A stretch of DNA of 64,000 nt from Hyperoodon ampullatus (lineage: Eukaryota; Chordata; Mammalia; Artiodactyla; Ziphiidae): the NCBI GenBank assembly GCA_949752795.1, contig OX457070.1:33575574-33639573 (forward strand). The letters run 5' to 3'. Below, one piece after another: positions 11,239-22,869 of the stretch. Positions within the stretch are counted from its first letter, which is position 1. Each line of letters starts with the position of its first letter. The notes beneath the pieces are model-generated. The model saw only the letters and a list, made by a program, of their open reading frames with translations. It was not told the DNA's origin and did no database searches. A program made the translations under genes and the position numbers.

Positions 11239-11440
11239 TTTTTTTTTGCGGTACGCGGGCCTCTCACTGTTGTGGCCTCTCCCTTTGCGGAGCACAGGCT
11301 CCGGACGCGCAGGCTCAGCGGCCATGGCTCACGGGCCCAGGCGCGCCGCGGCATGTGGGATCTTCCCAGACCGGGGCACGAACCCGTGTCCCCTGCATCG
11401 GCAGGCGGACTCTCAACCACTGCACCACCAGGGAAGCCCC
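11239..11440 (-). mobile_element. Short-form SINE, minus member of a head-to-head pair
   Basis: Complete copy with head edge at 11440. The flanks 'tgggaacctttttg' (11225-11238) and 'tgggaaccatttttg' (11441-11455) are its target-site duplication. Confidence 0.94.
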
Positions 11441-11455
11441 TGGGAACCATTTTTG

Positions 11456-11611
11456 TCCCCAGTCCGGGAAGATCCCACATGCCGGGGAGCGGCTAGGCCC
11501 GTGAGCCATGGCCGCTGAGCCTGCGCGTCCGGAGCTTGTGCTCCACAACGGGAGAGGCCACAACAGTGAGAGGCCCGCGTACCGCAAAAAAAAAAAAAAA
11601 AAAAAAAAAAA
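11456..11611 (+). mobile_element. Short-form SINE, plus member, 5' truncated
   Basis: Starts at 'tccccagtccgggaag', missing about 65 bases of head including the A box and most of the B box, and ends in a 26-base A run (11586-11611). No matching duplication is seen after the A tail. It lies 15 bases from the head of the minus copy, so the two can pair as a long hairpin. Confidence 0.92.
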
Positions 11612-11918
11612 GGAGGCTGCCTGAGAAGAAGGTATGATCAAATGCCAAGAGTGTGCTGAGGATCCTAGCTCCGCAGAGATGAGGGATAACCCCATGTAGG
11701 TTTCTTGCATACTCTTTGGTATCTGCATGTGAAGTTATGATTTTTTTTGGCGCTAAAAATTATTTTTAAAATCTTCATCAGGAAACAAAATTCTTGTTAC
11801 CATAAGTGAGGCTGTCAAGGTGGCTTTATTCTCTTTTAAATGGTGTGCAACGTAAATTGCTAAGCGCCGCGTTCTTGTAGGGAGGTAGTAGGGCTTGTAA
11901 AGACCGTAGAATTTAGAC

Positions 11919-12233
11919 CAGTGCTGTCCGATGCAAATACCACAGGAGCCACGTAAGTAATTGAAAATATTCTGGTAGCAGTGTTTTTGTTTTGTTTCTT
12001 TTTTAAGTAAATAGAAACGGTGAGATTAATTTTAATATATTTTAATTCAACATATCTAAATCATCATTTCAATATGTAATTGATATTAAAAATTGTTAAT
12101 GAGATATTTTGCATTTTTGGTACTACACCTTTGAAAGGCAGTGTGTACGTTACACTTGTAGGGCATCTCATTTGGACCAGCTGTGTGTAAGGTGTTCAGT
12201 AGCCCCAGGTGCCTCCTGTATTAGACAGTACCC
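11919..12233 (+). mobile_element. hAT-Charlie-type non-autonomous DNA transposon
   Basis: Begins 'cagtgctgtccgatgcaaat', and contains 'gtgagattaattttaatata' and 'gttaatgagatattttgcat'. It ends in an imperfect inverted terminal repeat 'ttagacagta'. The 8-base flanks (atttagac and ctctagac) match at six positions, as expected for hAT. Another copy lies at 35.9 kb in the opposite orientation. I recognise the family but am not sure of its Repbase name. Confidence 0.75.
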
Positions 12234-12239
12234 CTCTAG

Positions 12240-12420
12240 ACTAAAGCAGGCCTGGTGTCAATTCCTCTCTGCTGCTTATTAGCCATGTGACCAGGGATAA
12301 ATCACCTGAACCATTCAAAACCTCACATGTAAAAGAGGGACCATAATATTTATTTTTCTGGGCTCTTGTAAGTATTAAGTCTAGATGATGTATGTACATA
12401 AAACTTTGGGTCCACAAAGA
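12240..12420 (+). repeat. MIR SINE
   Basis: 'attagccatgtgaccaggga' followed by 'caaaacctcacatgtaaaag' corresponds to the MIR core region. Confidence 0.7.
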
Positions 12421-12551
12421 GGTGTTCTGTATTTGGCATTTGTGATTTTGAGATATCCACTGTTAACTGCATAGGGTTTGGATTAAAGGATGAGGGTTAT
12501 GATGAAAGCCAGTATCAGGGCAATACTTACGGGCTGAAGAAAAACTCCAGA

Positions 12552-12912
12552 GGGACTTCCCTGGTGGCGCAGTGGTTAGGAATCTGCCTGCCAATGCAGG
12601 GGACATGGGTTCAATCCCTGGTCCGGGAAGATCCCACGTCCTGCGGCGTAACTAAGCCCATGCACCACAACTACTGAGCCTGTGTGCCACAACTGCTGAA
12701 GCCTGTGCGCAGAGAGCCTGTGCTCCGCAACAAGAGAAGCCACCGCAGTGAGAAGCCCGCGCAGCACAACGAAGAGTAGCCCCCGCTCGCCGCAACTAGA
12801 GAAAGCCCGCGCACAGCAACGAAGACCCAATGCAGCCAGAAATTCAAAAAAAAAAAAAAAAAAAGGAAAAGCCTATAATGTGAGCAAACAAGATAAAATG
12901 TTTAAAAAAGAA
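12552..12912 (+). mobile_element. Long-form SINE with 3' flanking sequence carried along
   Basis: Exact 16-base duplications flank the insert (gaagaaaaactccaga at 12536-12551 and 12913-12928). The SINE body ends in an A run at 12846-12864. Another 48 bases, beginning 'ggaaaagcctataatgtgag', lie between that A run and the second duplication and end in a second A-rich tail. This is the pattern of 3' transduction, in which a read-through transcript of a source copy was reinserted. Confidence 0.93.
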
Positions 12913-13099
12913 GAAGAAAAACTCCAGAAAACCTGACAGATTCCTGGGACTGGAGACTGAGATTTTGTACACAAGCCTTGGAAGGGGGCTTTGGGTCTGG
13001 CTGAGCAGTTTGCCTGGAGCTCTACCACCAGTTCAGAGAAGGTGATGTACAGGGAATTCCTGTAGGAATCACTGTGGCATCATAAATACAATCTCCGCC

Positions 13100-13262
13100 T
13101 CAGAGGCAGGGGAGCTGAATTCAGATTTGGACCCTGTCTCTTGTATTGTATATTTATCTTCCTAGACTTTGGCTTCCTCATCTGTCAGATGGGACTAACT
13201 TTATGAGGCTTGTGAGGGTTCATTTAGACCCAGCAGTGAAGGTGCTTGCTGTAGTGCCCATC
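13100..13262 (+). repeat. MIR SINE
   Basis: 'ggcttcctcatctgtcagat' followed by 'gggactaact' and 'gcttgctgtagtgccca' fit a MIR. Confidence 0.7.
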
Positions 13263-14318
13263 GTGTTTGAGCCAGGTGAATGTTTCTGGCATCTGGAAAG
13301 CAGTTTCAACTTAGAGCCTTGTTGAGGGGGCCTGAGGTGTAGACAGAAGGGACAGATCGTGCCCCTCTGATAAGCAGCCTGAAAGATGGAACCAGCAAGA
13401 GAGGAGAGGGGCCCAAGAGGCTGGATTTGCAAAGAACTCGCTCTCGAGCTGAAACCAGACCGATACGTCCTGTCTGTGTCAAGTGAATGGATGTGGGGCG
13501 TCTAGAGCCCCTCACCCATCTGGTTCATTGAATACCAAGATTCTAGACTCTGCCAAGGATCTGTGACTGTGTAGGGTGCCAGAGGGGACTCTGGGAAAGA
13601 AATAGGAAAGAGGAGGAACAGAGGCCTGGCCTGGTGGCATATTCTGGAGTTACCCTCCACACGCAGGCTATGTCATAAACATTCTGATAACATTCTTTTT
13701 TTTTTCTGCCCTTTTAGTCCTCTGACCTCCTTTCCCAGCTTTTGATATTTTTATTGTTTCTTCTGGAGAGTAAAATTATTACTAGGGCGTCACACCCTTT
13801 TGTGTTAGTAGCAGTATTTTAAGACACTCCCAAGAGCCAAAAAGGAGAACTGTCCTCCAAATGGAGTTCTGGGAAGTTACCTGTGCTCCCAAGGTGAAGC
13901 TTGAGCAGATACAGTGTCCTCACAGGTAAAAGGACAACGTGATCCAAATACAAGTTGATCTTTTGATTTAAGCAAACCAGACACCAAAATCTAGGTTTGC
14001 AGAGCACGTGAACTCGGGTGTATGTGACAGTCAGTGTACACAAAGACTCGGCACAAAATTGCTTGAAATAAGCAGCATCCCCCCAGCGTGAAGCAGAGAG
14101 AAACTTTGCAGGCCGTGCACCCACACCTTTGATTTACCAACTTTTCTCCTGCATCTGTGGCCAACACAGCAACAGATTCAAGGCCCCTCTCGCTGAATCT
14201 TTACTTGATGAGGACAATTTAAATGTCTCTAAAGATTGTCATTTGTTGGGTTTTCACTGCATAAGGTGTTCCCCTTGAATTCAGGCATAGGCATTAATCA
14301 CCTTCTCCCACCACAGAC
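13263..14318. other. Unassigned sequence, no gene seen
   Basis: No repeat family or exon recognised. Open frames on the minus strand (13220-13515, 13819-14124) have no recognisable domain. Confidence 0.4.
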
Positions 14319-14335
14319 ACACACACACACACACA
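14318..14335. repeat. (CA)n microsatellite
   Basis: Nine CA units. Confidence 0.85.
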
Positions 14336-15011
14336 TCTCAAGTTCTTGTTAAGTCATTGTGGTTTGGGAGTTTTTCATTATTCACATTAGCTGTGAGGTC
14401 TGAGACTTTCTGTTCTGGGACGTCTAGCCATGAATAAAGTTGCTGAATGCCCCCATTTGAGGAAGAGACTAAACTTTCTACTGCCCGAGTAGCGTCCAGT
14501 GACTTAGGGCAGAAGCCCATGTGAGTGGAAGGCGCTGCCTCGCCTGCCTGCGGGTCTGAGCTCTCAGGAAAGGTGGATCTTATCTCTAGGGAAGTGGCGG
14601 CTCCCTTTATCTGGCCTCTCTGGTGGAACAGGTTTGCTCCCAGAGAAGGAGAACTTGATGTTAGCTATTTCTGGCCTGTCTCGAACCTGCAGCCAGGAGG
14701 GCTGGTTTGTCAAGCAGCCTGAAGTCTGTGTTGCCACCTGCCCCTGACCTCCTTCGTGAAAAAGATCCTCCCCAGAGATCAACAGTCAGGACATCTTAGG
14801 CAGGGCGCACAGAGAGTGTAGTCACCGACTTCATTTCTGCCACCACTTAGCCCCCTGTCACATTCTCTCTAAAAGCTCCTTGACATCTTTGAGACAAATG
14901 TGGGTCCCACCTCTCACCAGTAGGCTCTTCGACTGGGGGGAAGGAGAGGGGTTGGGCACTGGTGTCGCTTTCTGTGTTTTTAACATTGTGATTCATTATT
15001 CTTGACCGCTC
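14336..15011. other. Unassigned sequence
   Basis: No feature recognised. Confidence 0.4.
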
Positions 15012-15026
15012 TGGAGAGTGAATTCT

Positions 15027-15309
15027 TTTTTTTTTTTTTTTTTACAACTTTATTGGAGTATAATTGCTTCACAATGGTGTATTAGTTTCTGCTTTATAAC
15101 AAAGTGCATCAGTTATACATATTCATGTTCCCATATCCCTTCCCTCTTGCGTCTCCCTCCCTCCAACCCTCCCTATCCCACCCCTCCAGGCGGTGGAGCT
15201 GATCTCCCTGTGCTATGCGGCTGCTTCCCACTAGCTATCTACCTTACGTTTGGTAGTGTATATATGTCCGTGCCTCTCTCTCGCTTTGTCACAGCTTACC
15301 CTTCCCCCG
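15027..15309 (-). mobile_element. Severely 5'-truncated L1 3' end
   Basis: T run then 'caactttattggagtataat' and later 'gatctccctgtgctatgcgg' are the cetartiodactyl L1 3' untranslated region in reverse. Exact 15-base duplications flank it (tggagagtgaattct at 15012-15026 and 15310-15324), proving a retrotransposition event. Same 3' type as the piece at 57.4 kb. Confidence 0.95.
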
Positions 15310-15324
15310 TGGAGAGTGAATTCT

Positions 15325-16444
15325 AAGAAGGAGGTTGGAGGACTGGAGAGTGTGTGTGTGGGTGGAGGTTTGGGTGAAGAGGGTTAGGAAATGCGCTCTC
15401 TTGCTTTTTCTCTGGGGGGCACAGGCTGAGGGATTTACTGCCTCTGGGATGGTGTTTGCGGCCCCGGGCATTTTGCCCTGGCTCTGGAGGGCCCTGCCAC
15501 CTCCAGGTGGTTGCTCCTCTAAACTGAGGGCTGCGTCACCAGCTCCAAAGAGTGTCCACCAACAACATCTAGGCCAGAAGCACCATTTAACAGATGAGGA
15601 CACCGAGGCCTGGGGAGTGGAGCCCCAGGTGACACAGTTGGCTAGCAGGGAGGTCTGGTTGGCTTGGTGGTCGTCTTTCCCCACGGGGATCATTCAGATG
15701 AGTGCCAGGAAGAAAGGGGGTGTGTGTGGTGGGGGGGTGCTGCCCATTGCAGGTGGTCAGCTTTTTCGAAGGATTAGTTTTGAATTTGAAAGAGTGCCTG
15801 CAGGGAAGTGGGGGCAGTCCCTAGGCAAAAAAGGCGCTGGGTCTTCTCAGACAGGAGTGCTCTGGGGAGGAGGAGGGTGGATGAGTCTGAGGGCTTGTGG
15901 AGGGGCTCAGATGTAGCTGCTTAAATTAGTTCAAAGTGAGAAATGTAATTACTATACTTGCTCAAACCAAATGTCTGAACATTGTTATAAAATGAGGTGG
16001 AATCACAGAAAAGAAGATTGCCACGCAGCATTCCTCCCACAAAATGGCCTTTGTGTTCTTGGGAGCCCTGTGGTGCTGATCAATCGCTTGGGGGTTTTGA
16101 AGGCCTGTTAAGTTCAGGTGTGTGTATTGGACTTTATTGGGGGGTTTTCCTCCTGCTTATTTGGACAGTCATTCACAGTTACTTTGCACTTGTAACGAAG
16201 CTGTGATGAAGGGGGAAAAATCACCGTTGAACATTTTAACTCGGGAGTATTTGGAGTCAGAATAAAAGAAGAACTAAGCAAGAGGAAAAACAGGATTTAT
16301 GGCACTGGCCCTTGTTAACAGCTATTGGAGTGATAAAAGGAAAGATGAAAAGGATATTTCAGTAACTCCCTGAAAAACAGCCTTCTCTGTCTACATTTTT
16401 ATGTCGATTCTGTACTTTTCTCCATCAAGCTGAAAAGTGCTATA
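15325..16444. other. Unassigned sequence, no gene seen
   Basis: A 193-codon plus-strand open frame (15335-15916) is G-rich and of low complexity near its end, without a domain or splice context I can support. No repeat was recognised. Confidence 0.4.
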
Positions 16445-16595
16445 AGAAGGCAGTTTGAGTCCTGATTCTGCCATTTGTTTAGTCAGGTGACCTAGAGCAG
16501 TTACATAAGCTCTAAGCCCTTAGTTTTCTCTTCTGGAAAATGGGCTGATGTAGGGACACACCTGGCACAGAAGAAAGCATGTAGTGAATGTTAGC
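16445..16595 (+). repeat. MIR SINE
   Basis: 'gtcctgattctgccatttgt' followed by 'ttagttttctcttctggaaa' and 'cacacctggcacag' give the MIR order. Confidence 0.8.
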
Positions 16596-16994
16596 AAGCT
16601 GCTGTTGTCATCACCATTATTGTTTCTAATCATGTTTATAACACTGTGTCCATACTGCACCAAAGACGGGAGAGAAGTGGGGAATGAAAGTGAGGTCTGC
16701 CCAAGGATGGTTTCCTGGGCCAGTTACTGGGCAGGGAGGGGTTTATTTGACAGAAGGGAAAGGATGATGTCCAAGCTGGGGACCTGTGCCTGGGATGACT
16801 GAGCCATGCTTGCACTTGTAAGAAGCAGACATGCGGTTTTGTAGACCCACACCTGTACCCTTTGCCTGCTCAGTGGCTTCCCCCAGATCTCGTGTCCCAG
16901 ACTTGCTGGGGGTGGGGGGCGGGGTGTTGACTCTCCAGCTCCCAGAGACCCCAGGTCCACTCTGTCTGTGCACAGTGCGGTTTAGTTCCAGGAG

Positions 16995-17090
16995 AGCAGG
17001 ACGTTTGCCTGTTTTGTTCATTGCTGTGTTCAGTGCCTGGTATAATAGGAGCGCAAGCAGTATCTGCCAAATGAATGAATGGGGTCCAGT
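16995..17090 (+). repeat. L2 LINE 3' end fragment
   Basis: 'ttcattgctgtgttcagtgc' then 'ctggtataataggagc' and 'aaatgaatgaatgg' resemble the end of L2. Confidence 0.65.
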
Positions 17091-17512
17091 AGGAATAAGT
17101 ACCTATGTTAAATTTATATGTGCTCCTCAAGAAAACTCCCCAAGAAAACTGTCATTATTGAGACTGTTTAGCTGTCTAATAAAGAGAAGAGAGCAACTTT
17201 TAAAACAACCTGGTTTGGTTAAAGACACATTGTATTTGTGCTTACCTAGTTCCCATGTAGTTCATTAATATATTTAATATATGTGATTAACTTTGTGAGT
17301 ATATGTGATTACAGATTTTAACTTTACATGGTTGCCTGCCTACGCACAATTCTTAGAACAATTACGGGGAATATAATTAGCATGAACGTTCCTTTTTTGA
17401 AAACTGACTATGCTGCTGCTTCTGGAGTGAAGTGTTTAAATGTCCTATTCACCTGATTATTGCCGTCACCAGCACAGCACCAGCAAATGCCCTGAGGCCC
17501 AGGCCTCCTAGA
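17091..17512. other. Unassigned sequence
   Basis: AT-rich, no feature recognised. Confidence 0.4.
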
Positions 17513-17675
17513 CCAGGGCTTTCATGTGGGTGTGAGTCACCTGGGGCGTCTTGCTAACTGGCAAGTTCCCATTCAGCAGGGCTGGGCCCAGGGGCTGAGA
17601 GCCTGCATTTCTGTTAAGTTTTCCTGATGCTGCTGCTGGCTGCTCTGTGGACCACACTTTGAGTAGCAAGGCTTT
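17513..17675 (+). mobile_element. MER5A-like hAT DNA transposon relic
   Basis: 'gtgagtcacctggggcgtct' in the 5' part, then 'agcctgcatttctgttaagt', and at the 3' end 'ggaccacactttgagtagca'. These follow MER5A in order. Confidence 0.8.
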
Positions 17676-18078
17676 AATTTGTCTTTAGTTTTTTGAGGTT
17701 TCTCTTTGTGTTCTAAAGATGACTAGTATATCATATTCTAAATGTTGAGTTTTCTATACTTAATCCCTTCTGGAAATAGTTGTTTCCTTAAGGAGGGCCA
17801 TTGTTTGGTTTGCACATGGTCAACACAGTACTGCCAAGTATAGCTGCTCCTTGAAAAAGCTTGGATGTTTCAGGATTCACTGTGGACCTTGAGTGAAGTC
17901 TGATGCTTTATATTTGGCTTTGGGGAATGTATTTGGGATTTTGGATGTAAATCAAATGTTACTGGGTTCATTGTTGGCTAAAAGTAAGGATTGTGCCAAT
18001 GAATTCTTTGGCAGAAGTGTAAAATGTCCCAACGTGGTAGATTCATTTGTTTCTCAGTTTGACCATATGGACTCATCA
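17676..18078. other. Unassigned sequence
   Basis: No feature recognised. Confidence 0.4.
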
Positions 18079-18089
18079 CTGTCTAACCT

Positions 18090-18301
18090 TTTTTTTTTTT
18101 TTTTTTTTTGCGGTACGCGGGCCTCTCACCGCTGTGGCCTCTTCCATTGCGGAGCACAGGCTCCGGACGCGCAGGCTCAGCGGCCATGGCTCATGGGCCC
18201 AGCCGCTCAGCGGCATGTGGGATCCTCCCGGACCGGGGCACGAACCCACGTCCCCTGCATCAGCAGGCAGACTGTCAACCACTGCGCCACCAGGGAAGCC
18301 C
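18090..18301 (-). mobile_element. Short-form SINE
   Basis: Complete young copy. 'ctgtctaacc' at 18079 and 18302 is the target-site duplication. Confidence 0.95.
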
Positions 18302-18689
18302 CTGTCTAACCCTTTTTTGATTAATACTGAAGCAAACCGTCTGCCGTCCTGCAAAGTAAAGACCTTAATTATGATTCTTTGTGTGTCTGTACCATGCCTA
18401 TGGATTTAATAATTTCTGAATTGTCAGAATGTCTTCAGATGCAGCTGCCTTGCAGAATTACATTGCTCTAATTCAGGCAGTAATATAGGTGTGCGTTTAA
18501 CATCTACTTTGTCTTAAGATGCTGTGATTGCATAGTGAACTCTGATGGGAATTACTATGTGTTTACTAAGGCTTCACCTCCTTAGGTGCTGGAGCACCCC
18601 CTTCTCCCCTTTCTCTCCAGGCCTTCCCTGTCTTGACAAATGACACCACCATTCACTCAGTGGTCCAACTTTAAATCTGTGTAGGATGT

Positions 18690-18840
18690 ACAACGGTCTG
18701 TTGATTTATATGTTCATGGTCGGTCTCCCTGTATGTAAGCAGGAACCACGTTTCTCTTTTCTCTAGTATACACTAGTACCACCTAGAAAGTACCAGGACA
18801 CAGTATAATCTTAAGCATTTGTTGAATAAATGAATGACTT
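18690..18840 (+). repeat. Possible L2 3' end fragment
   Basis: 'gcaggaaccacgtttctctt' and 'agcatttgttgaataaatga' resemble L2, but the match is loose. Confidence 0.45.
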
Positions 18841-19988
18841 TATCTGGGATGCAAAGAACTTTAGAGTTCTGCCAGCAGTTGGTATTTATTCACGACTGTT
18901 TGGACAAAAACTAAAATAACAAAATAAACATATTATTCCTGAAGATTTTTTGCTTTGTTTTGTATTGTAAAGAAGCCATTTCTACTGTATGTCGGAAAGT
19001 GAGGTACTCTAGTTGTGTTCGAGTTTCTATGAAACCCAGGTGCCTTTAGAATTACCTAAGAAAAATGCACAGATATTTGTATGTTTTAATATTCTGATTG
19101 CTTGACCATTTATAATCTGTGAGTGGTCTAATTGTTAGCATTTATTTAATTAAATTATTGACTCACCGCTATTGGCAGATACTTCTTGAGCTCTCACTAC
19201 TTATAAAGTCTTTGTACTTGACGCTAGAAGGGAAAAAAATGGTACAAGACATGGTGACTGACCTTGTAATTCTGTTTGTAAACATTCAGTCCTTGATTTC
19301 TGGTTAAACACAGTAAACTGAACAAGTGTATATATCTCTGCTTCCTCCCAAAACTCTAATAAAATGACCGTAAGGAATGAAAACAGAATGAACCCAGAAA
19401 CCTCCCAGAGGGATAGCAACCAAATTTTGCAAGATGGAGTGCCAGTGTGTGAATGTTGGCTTAGCAGAGAAAGCTGAAACCAAACTGCCTGCTGCGTGGG
19501 TGGTGCAAAGTTGGGGGTGGGATAGATGGCAGTTTCTGCTACAGAATCCTAAAGGCTAGGGTTCCAGATGCAGTACTGAACCAAAAACAGGGAGTGAGAG
19601 AACATTCCATCAGAGCATGGGAGAAAGAAAGAGAACACCATGGAATCCAGGAATCCAGCGCAGAACAGAAATGAAGGGAAGACGCCACAGCCATGCAGCC
19701 ACACATGTAGGCCCTGAGAACAGCCAGTCCACGTGGGGGTGGTGTAGGATGGATGGTCTCAGCAGGGGTGGCATTCGGAGCAAAAATGCTTTTGATCGTA
19801 TTGAAAAAATGCTTTTCAGCTCTGGCCCAGGTTGTAGATGGAATAATAATTGGTCCACTGAAAAGTAAGCAAACATTTTAAAAGAAGGCTGTTTTTAATG
19901 TAGGAATAAAACAAGCTTATAAGAAAGAAAATACAGCCATCACATTTTATAAGATCCACTTTAAATATTTATCTAATCATACCAGTGT
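18841..19988. other. Unassigned sequence, no gene seen
   Basis: The 19.3-19.8 kb part has the look of an old transposon, but I cannot name it. No exon is supported. Confidence 0.4.
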
Positions 19989-19998
19989 ACCACCAAAT

Positions 19999-20319
19999 TT
20001 TTTTTTAATTTATTTATTTTTGGCTGTGTTGGGTCTTCGTTGCTGCGTGCAGGCTTTCTCTAGTTGTGGCGAGCAGGGGCTACTCTTCGTTGCATTGCAC
20101 AGGCTTCTCATTGCAGTGGCTTCCTCTTGCAGAGCACAGGCTTTAGGGCGCACAGGCTTCAGTAGTTGTGGCTCACGGGCTCTAGAGCGCAGGCTCAGTA
20201 GTTGTGGCACACGGGCTTAGTTGCTCCGCAGCATGTGGGATCTTCCTGGACCAGGGCTCGAACCCGTGTCCCTTGCATTAGCAGGTGGATTCTTAACCAC
20301 TGCGCCACCAGGGAAGCCC
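19999..20319 (-). mobile_element. Long-form SINE
   Basis: About 320 bp, with 'caccaaat' flanking both sides. It has the long-form body with two 'cagtagttgtggc' units and an A/T-rich tail. Confidence 0.94.
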
Positions 20320-20439
20320 CACCAAATCTTGATTTAATTAAAATGTCATACAACTACTTCAGGAGGAGTGAGGAGTGGAATTGTGGAAGGTGGTAGAAGA
20401 GAGCTAAGCCTGAGGAAGCCAGTGGATAATCACTAAAAT

Positions 20440-20830
20440 TGATGGCGGAAGGGCTGTGCATCAGTGGTTTCACTGGAGAAGCATTCACACCTGCGTATTC
20501 TCTACAAGGCTGCACATAGCCCTGTCAAGTGCTTTGGAGGAAATGACATGTTTAAAGAAGTCTAGCTAAGACGGCTGTCTTCAAGAAGTTTGCAATCTAG
20601 TTAGAAAGGCCAGAGTCTGTGAATTAAATATAATTACATGTTACCTTGTATTATGAGCAAAGGGCCAAAAACATTGTAGGAATTTGATGGAGGGAAAGGG
20701 GAGATTTATCTTGGTTTTTAGGCAGTTAAGAGAAGCTTTGCAGAAGAGAAAGGAATTCAATTTTGCCTTGATAGATTGGTACAGTTTGGGTAAAAAGGAA
20801 AAGAAAGATGTCCTAAGCCACAACCCAACC
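20440..20830 (+). repeat. L2-like LINE relic
   Basis: 'cttcaagaagtttgcaatct' followed by 'agttagaaaggcc' and a 'gcagttaagagaagctttgc' part resemble the L2 3' region. Diverged. Confidence 0.5.
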
Positions 20831-21669
20831 CAGTTACCAAAGAGAAGAGTTAATAATGGCTTATTTGTTCAGAATGGTGGCACTGAGGGCTGGGTTTATC
20901 ATTTGGCACTGCTGTTGGCTGATTTCCGGCAGGCTGGGTCATCCTCAGGATTTTCATCAGTGTTGGGGTCAGGATCTCAAAGGCCGGGCCATGTAAATCA
21001 TATAAGCCTGGTGAATGGGGCGTCAGGATATAGTGTGCATCTGTTTCACTATCAAAATTTTTCTACCTCAGTATTTCATTCAAAACAAAGAAAAGCCAAG
21101 TGTTTTTCCTTTTTCCTTTTCTTACGGCCATGACTGAATTTTTCTTGCATGAACGGTTCTTGTGTTCTTATTTAAAAGAAGAATTTGGCATATGGCAGAC
21201 CTCCTCAAGCTATCTTTAGTTGGTTGTGGGGTGTAAGTGATTAAGAAGGCAGCTGTACTTGCTACCAACACAGGCTTTTAAGGAGTGAACTGCTAAGCAG
21301 ACAGGCAGAAGTTTAGAATAGCCTCTTGGGATCAAAGATCTAATTTTTCAAGCACAGGATCTGCAAGAGTCCCTCCCCTCAGGATTGAAGCCTGGAGGGC
21401 TGTTTATGCCCAGAAGCAGCGTGACTTATTTGTTTAAAATGGCGGCCACTCTTGGCTCTGGAGAGGCAGCCAGGCTTCACTTGGAGTAGACAGGAGGAGG
21501 CTGACTTCACTTTACTTTGTGTAGATTGGCTTCAGTGCTCCTTTGGACTAAAACATTCTTTACTTCTCCGGTGTGTCCCAGGACAAATCCATCTCTGTCC
21601 TGTTGCTCAGTTACACTGTGGTGCTGGGTCCTTAGTCTTCAAAGCTTGGAACTCCCTCTTGCCTTTCCT
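20831..21669. other. Unassigned sequence
   Basis: No repeat or exon recognised. Confidence 0.4.
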
Positions 21670-21970
21670 CCAAAAATTTGTTCTTTCACTCAGCAAATAT
21701 TTACCCGTGTTCTGCCCTATCCAGGACTGTGTGGCTAACGCAGAGATGAATCAGACATGGGGCCTGTCCATAAATGTCGTCAGTCAAGTCCAGGACGTCT
21801 TGCAGTGAGGCAAGTGCCCAAGAGTAGGGCCACGTGCTGCAAGGATTTAGAAGGGGAAGGTGATTAGTTAGATGGCTGAGTTTCAGGTAAACCCGTCATG
21901 GAGAAGGTGCCATTTGGGTTGAGCCTTGCAGGACAGGCTTAGCCGTGCAGAGAGGGAGGTGTTTTAGGCC
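21670..21970 (+). repeat. L2-like LINE relic
   Basis: 'tttcactcagcaaatattta' followed much later by 'gagaaggtgccatttgggtt' resembles L2 order. Confidence 0.55.
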
Positions 21971-22035
21971 GAAGTATTTAACAAGTATTCAGACTACAAA
22001 GCGAGAGGATGGATAGGGACTCTGAAGAAGAGTAA

Positions 22036-22478
22036 TCAGTGCTTATTGAGTGCTCACTGTACCCCAGGCACTTGGCTGAGGCATCAGCCTCGTTATCCCA
22101 TGTAATCCTCATAGCAGCTTCTTTCCTGCTAACAAAACTAAGGCCTGAGGCTTCCCTGGTGGCGCAGTGGTTGGCAGTCCGCCTGCCGAAGCAGGGGACA
22201 CGGGTTCGTGCCCCAGTCCGGGAAGATCCCACATGCCGCGGAGCGGCTGGGCCCGTGAGCCATGGCCGCTGAGCCTGCGCGACTGGAGCCTGTGCTCCGC
22301 AACGGAGAGGCCACAACAGTGAGAGGCCCGTGAACCGCAAAGAAAAAAAAAACAAAAAAACCCTAAGACCTGGACCACTTCAATAACTTGCCCAAGGAAG
22401 CTCATAAGAGGTTAGAGTGGAAATTTGAACCCAAGACAGTCTGATTCCAAATCTCAAACTGTTGACCTCTTAAGGCAG
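22036..22478 (-). repeat. MIR SINE split by a younger SINE
   Basis: The left part contains 'gcttattgagtgctcactgt' and 'atcccatgtaatcctcatag'. The right part contains 'aataacttgcccaaggaagc' and 'ggaaatttgaacccaagaca'. Together they form one reverse MIR interrupted at 22149-22362. Confidence 0.85.
22149..22362 (+). mobile_element. Short-form SINE inside a MIR
   Basis: Complete copy ending in an interrupted A tail. Flanks 'ctaaggcctga' (22138) and 'ctaagacctgg' (22363) are the diverged duplication. Confidence 0.94.
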
Positions 22479-22671
22479 AGCAGGTATTGGCCACAACAAA
22501 AGACATTTGAGGGGAAAAGGAGTAGTTTGAAATGTAAGGTTTAGAAAAAGTGGTTTGGGGCAGATGGAAAAAAGAACCTTGAATGAGGAGCTAATTACTC
22601 TGTAAACTGAAGGGGAGCAATGGAAGGTTTTTCACGGTGTGTGAGGGGACCACAGCAGGGCTTCCAACTGT

Positions 22672-22845
22672 AAGGCATCACTAGGTGCCTGACACCCCTA
22701 ATGTCTTTCAGTCCTCATAACAGCCCTTATGCGATGGTGCTATCCATGCCCCCTTATACCGACAGGGAAACTGAGTGAAAGTTTAGAGAGGCTAAGTGAC
22801 TTGATCCAAGTGGAACTGGGACTTGAGGTCAGAGGCGGAGAGATC
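22672..22845 (-). repeat. MIR SINE
   Basis: 'cctcataacagcccttatgc' followed by 'gacagggaaactgagtgaaa' and 'gctaagtgacttgatccaag' is reverse MIR. Confidence 0.85.
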
Positions 22846-22869
22846 AGGCCACTGCTGGAGCCCATGAGA

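Noticed and set aside
12552..12640. tRNA-like sequence with A and B boxes
   Set aside because: It is the head of a SINE, with no full cloverleaf and with SINE body following. The same holds for all other copies.
15335..15916. 193-codon open frame with G-rich composition
   Set aside because: No known domain, no splice or start context, and GC-rich random DNA gives such frames. Kept only as a note in the unassigned stretch.
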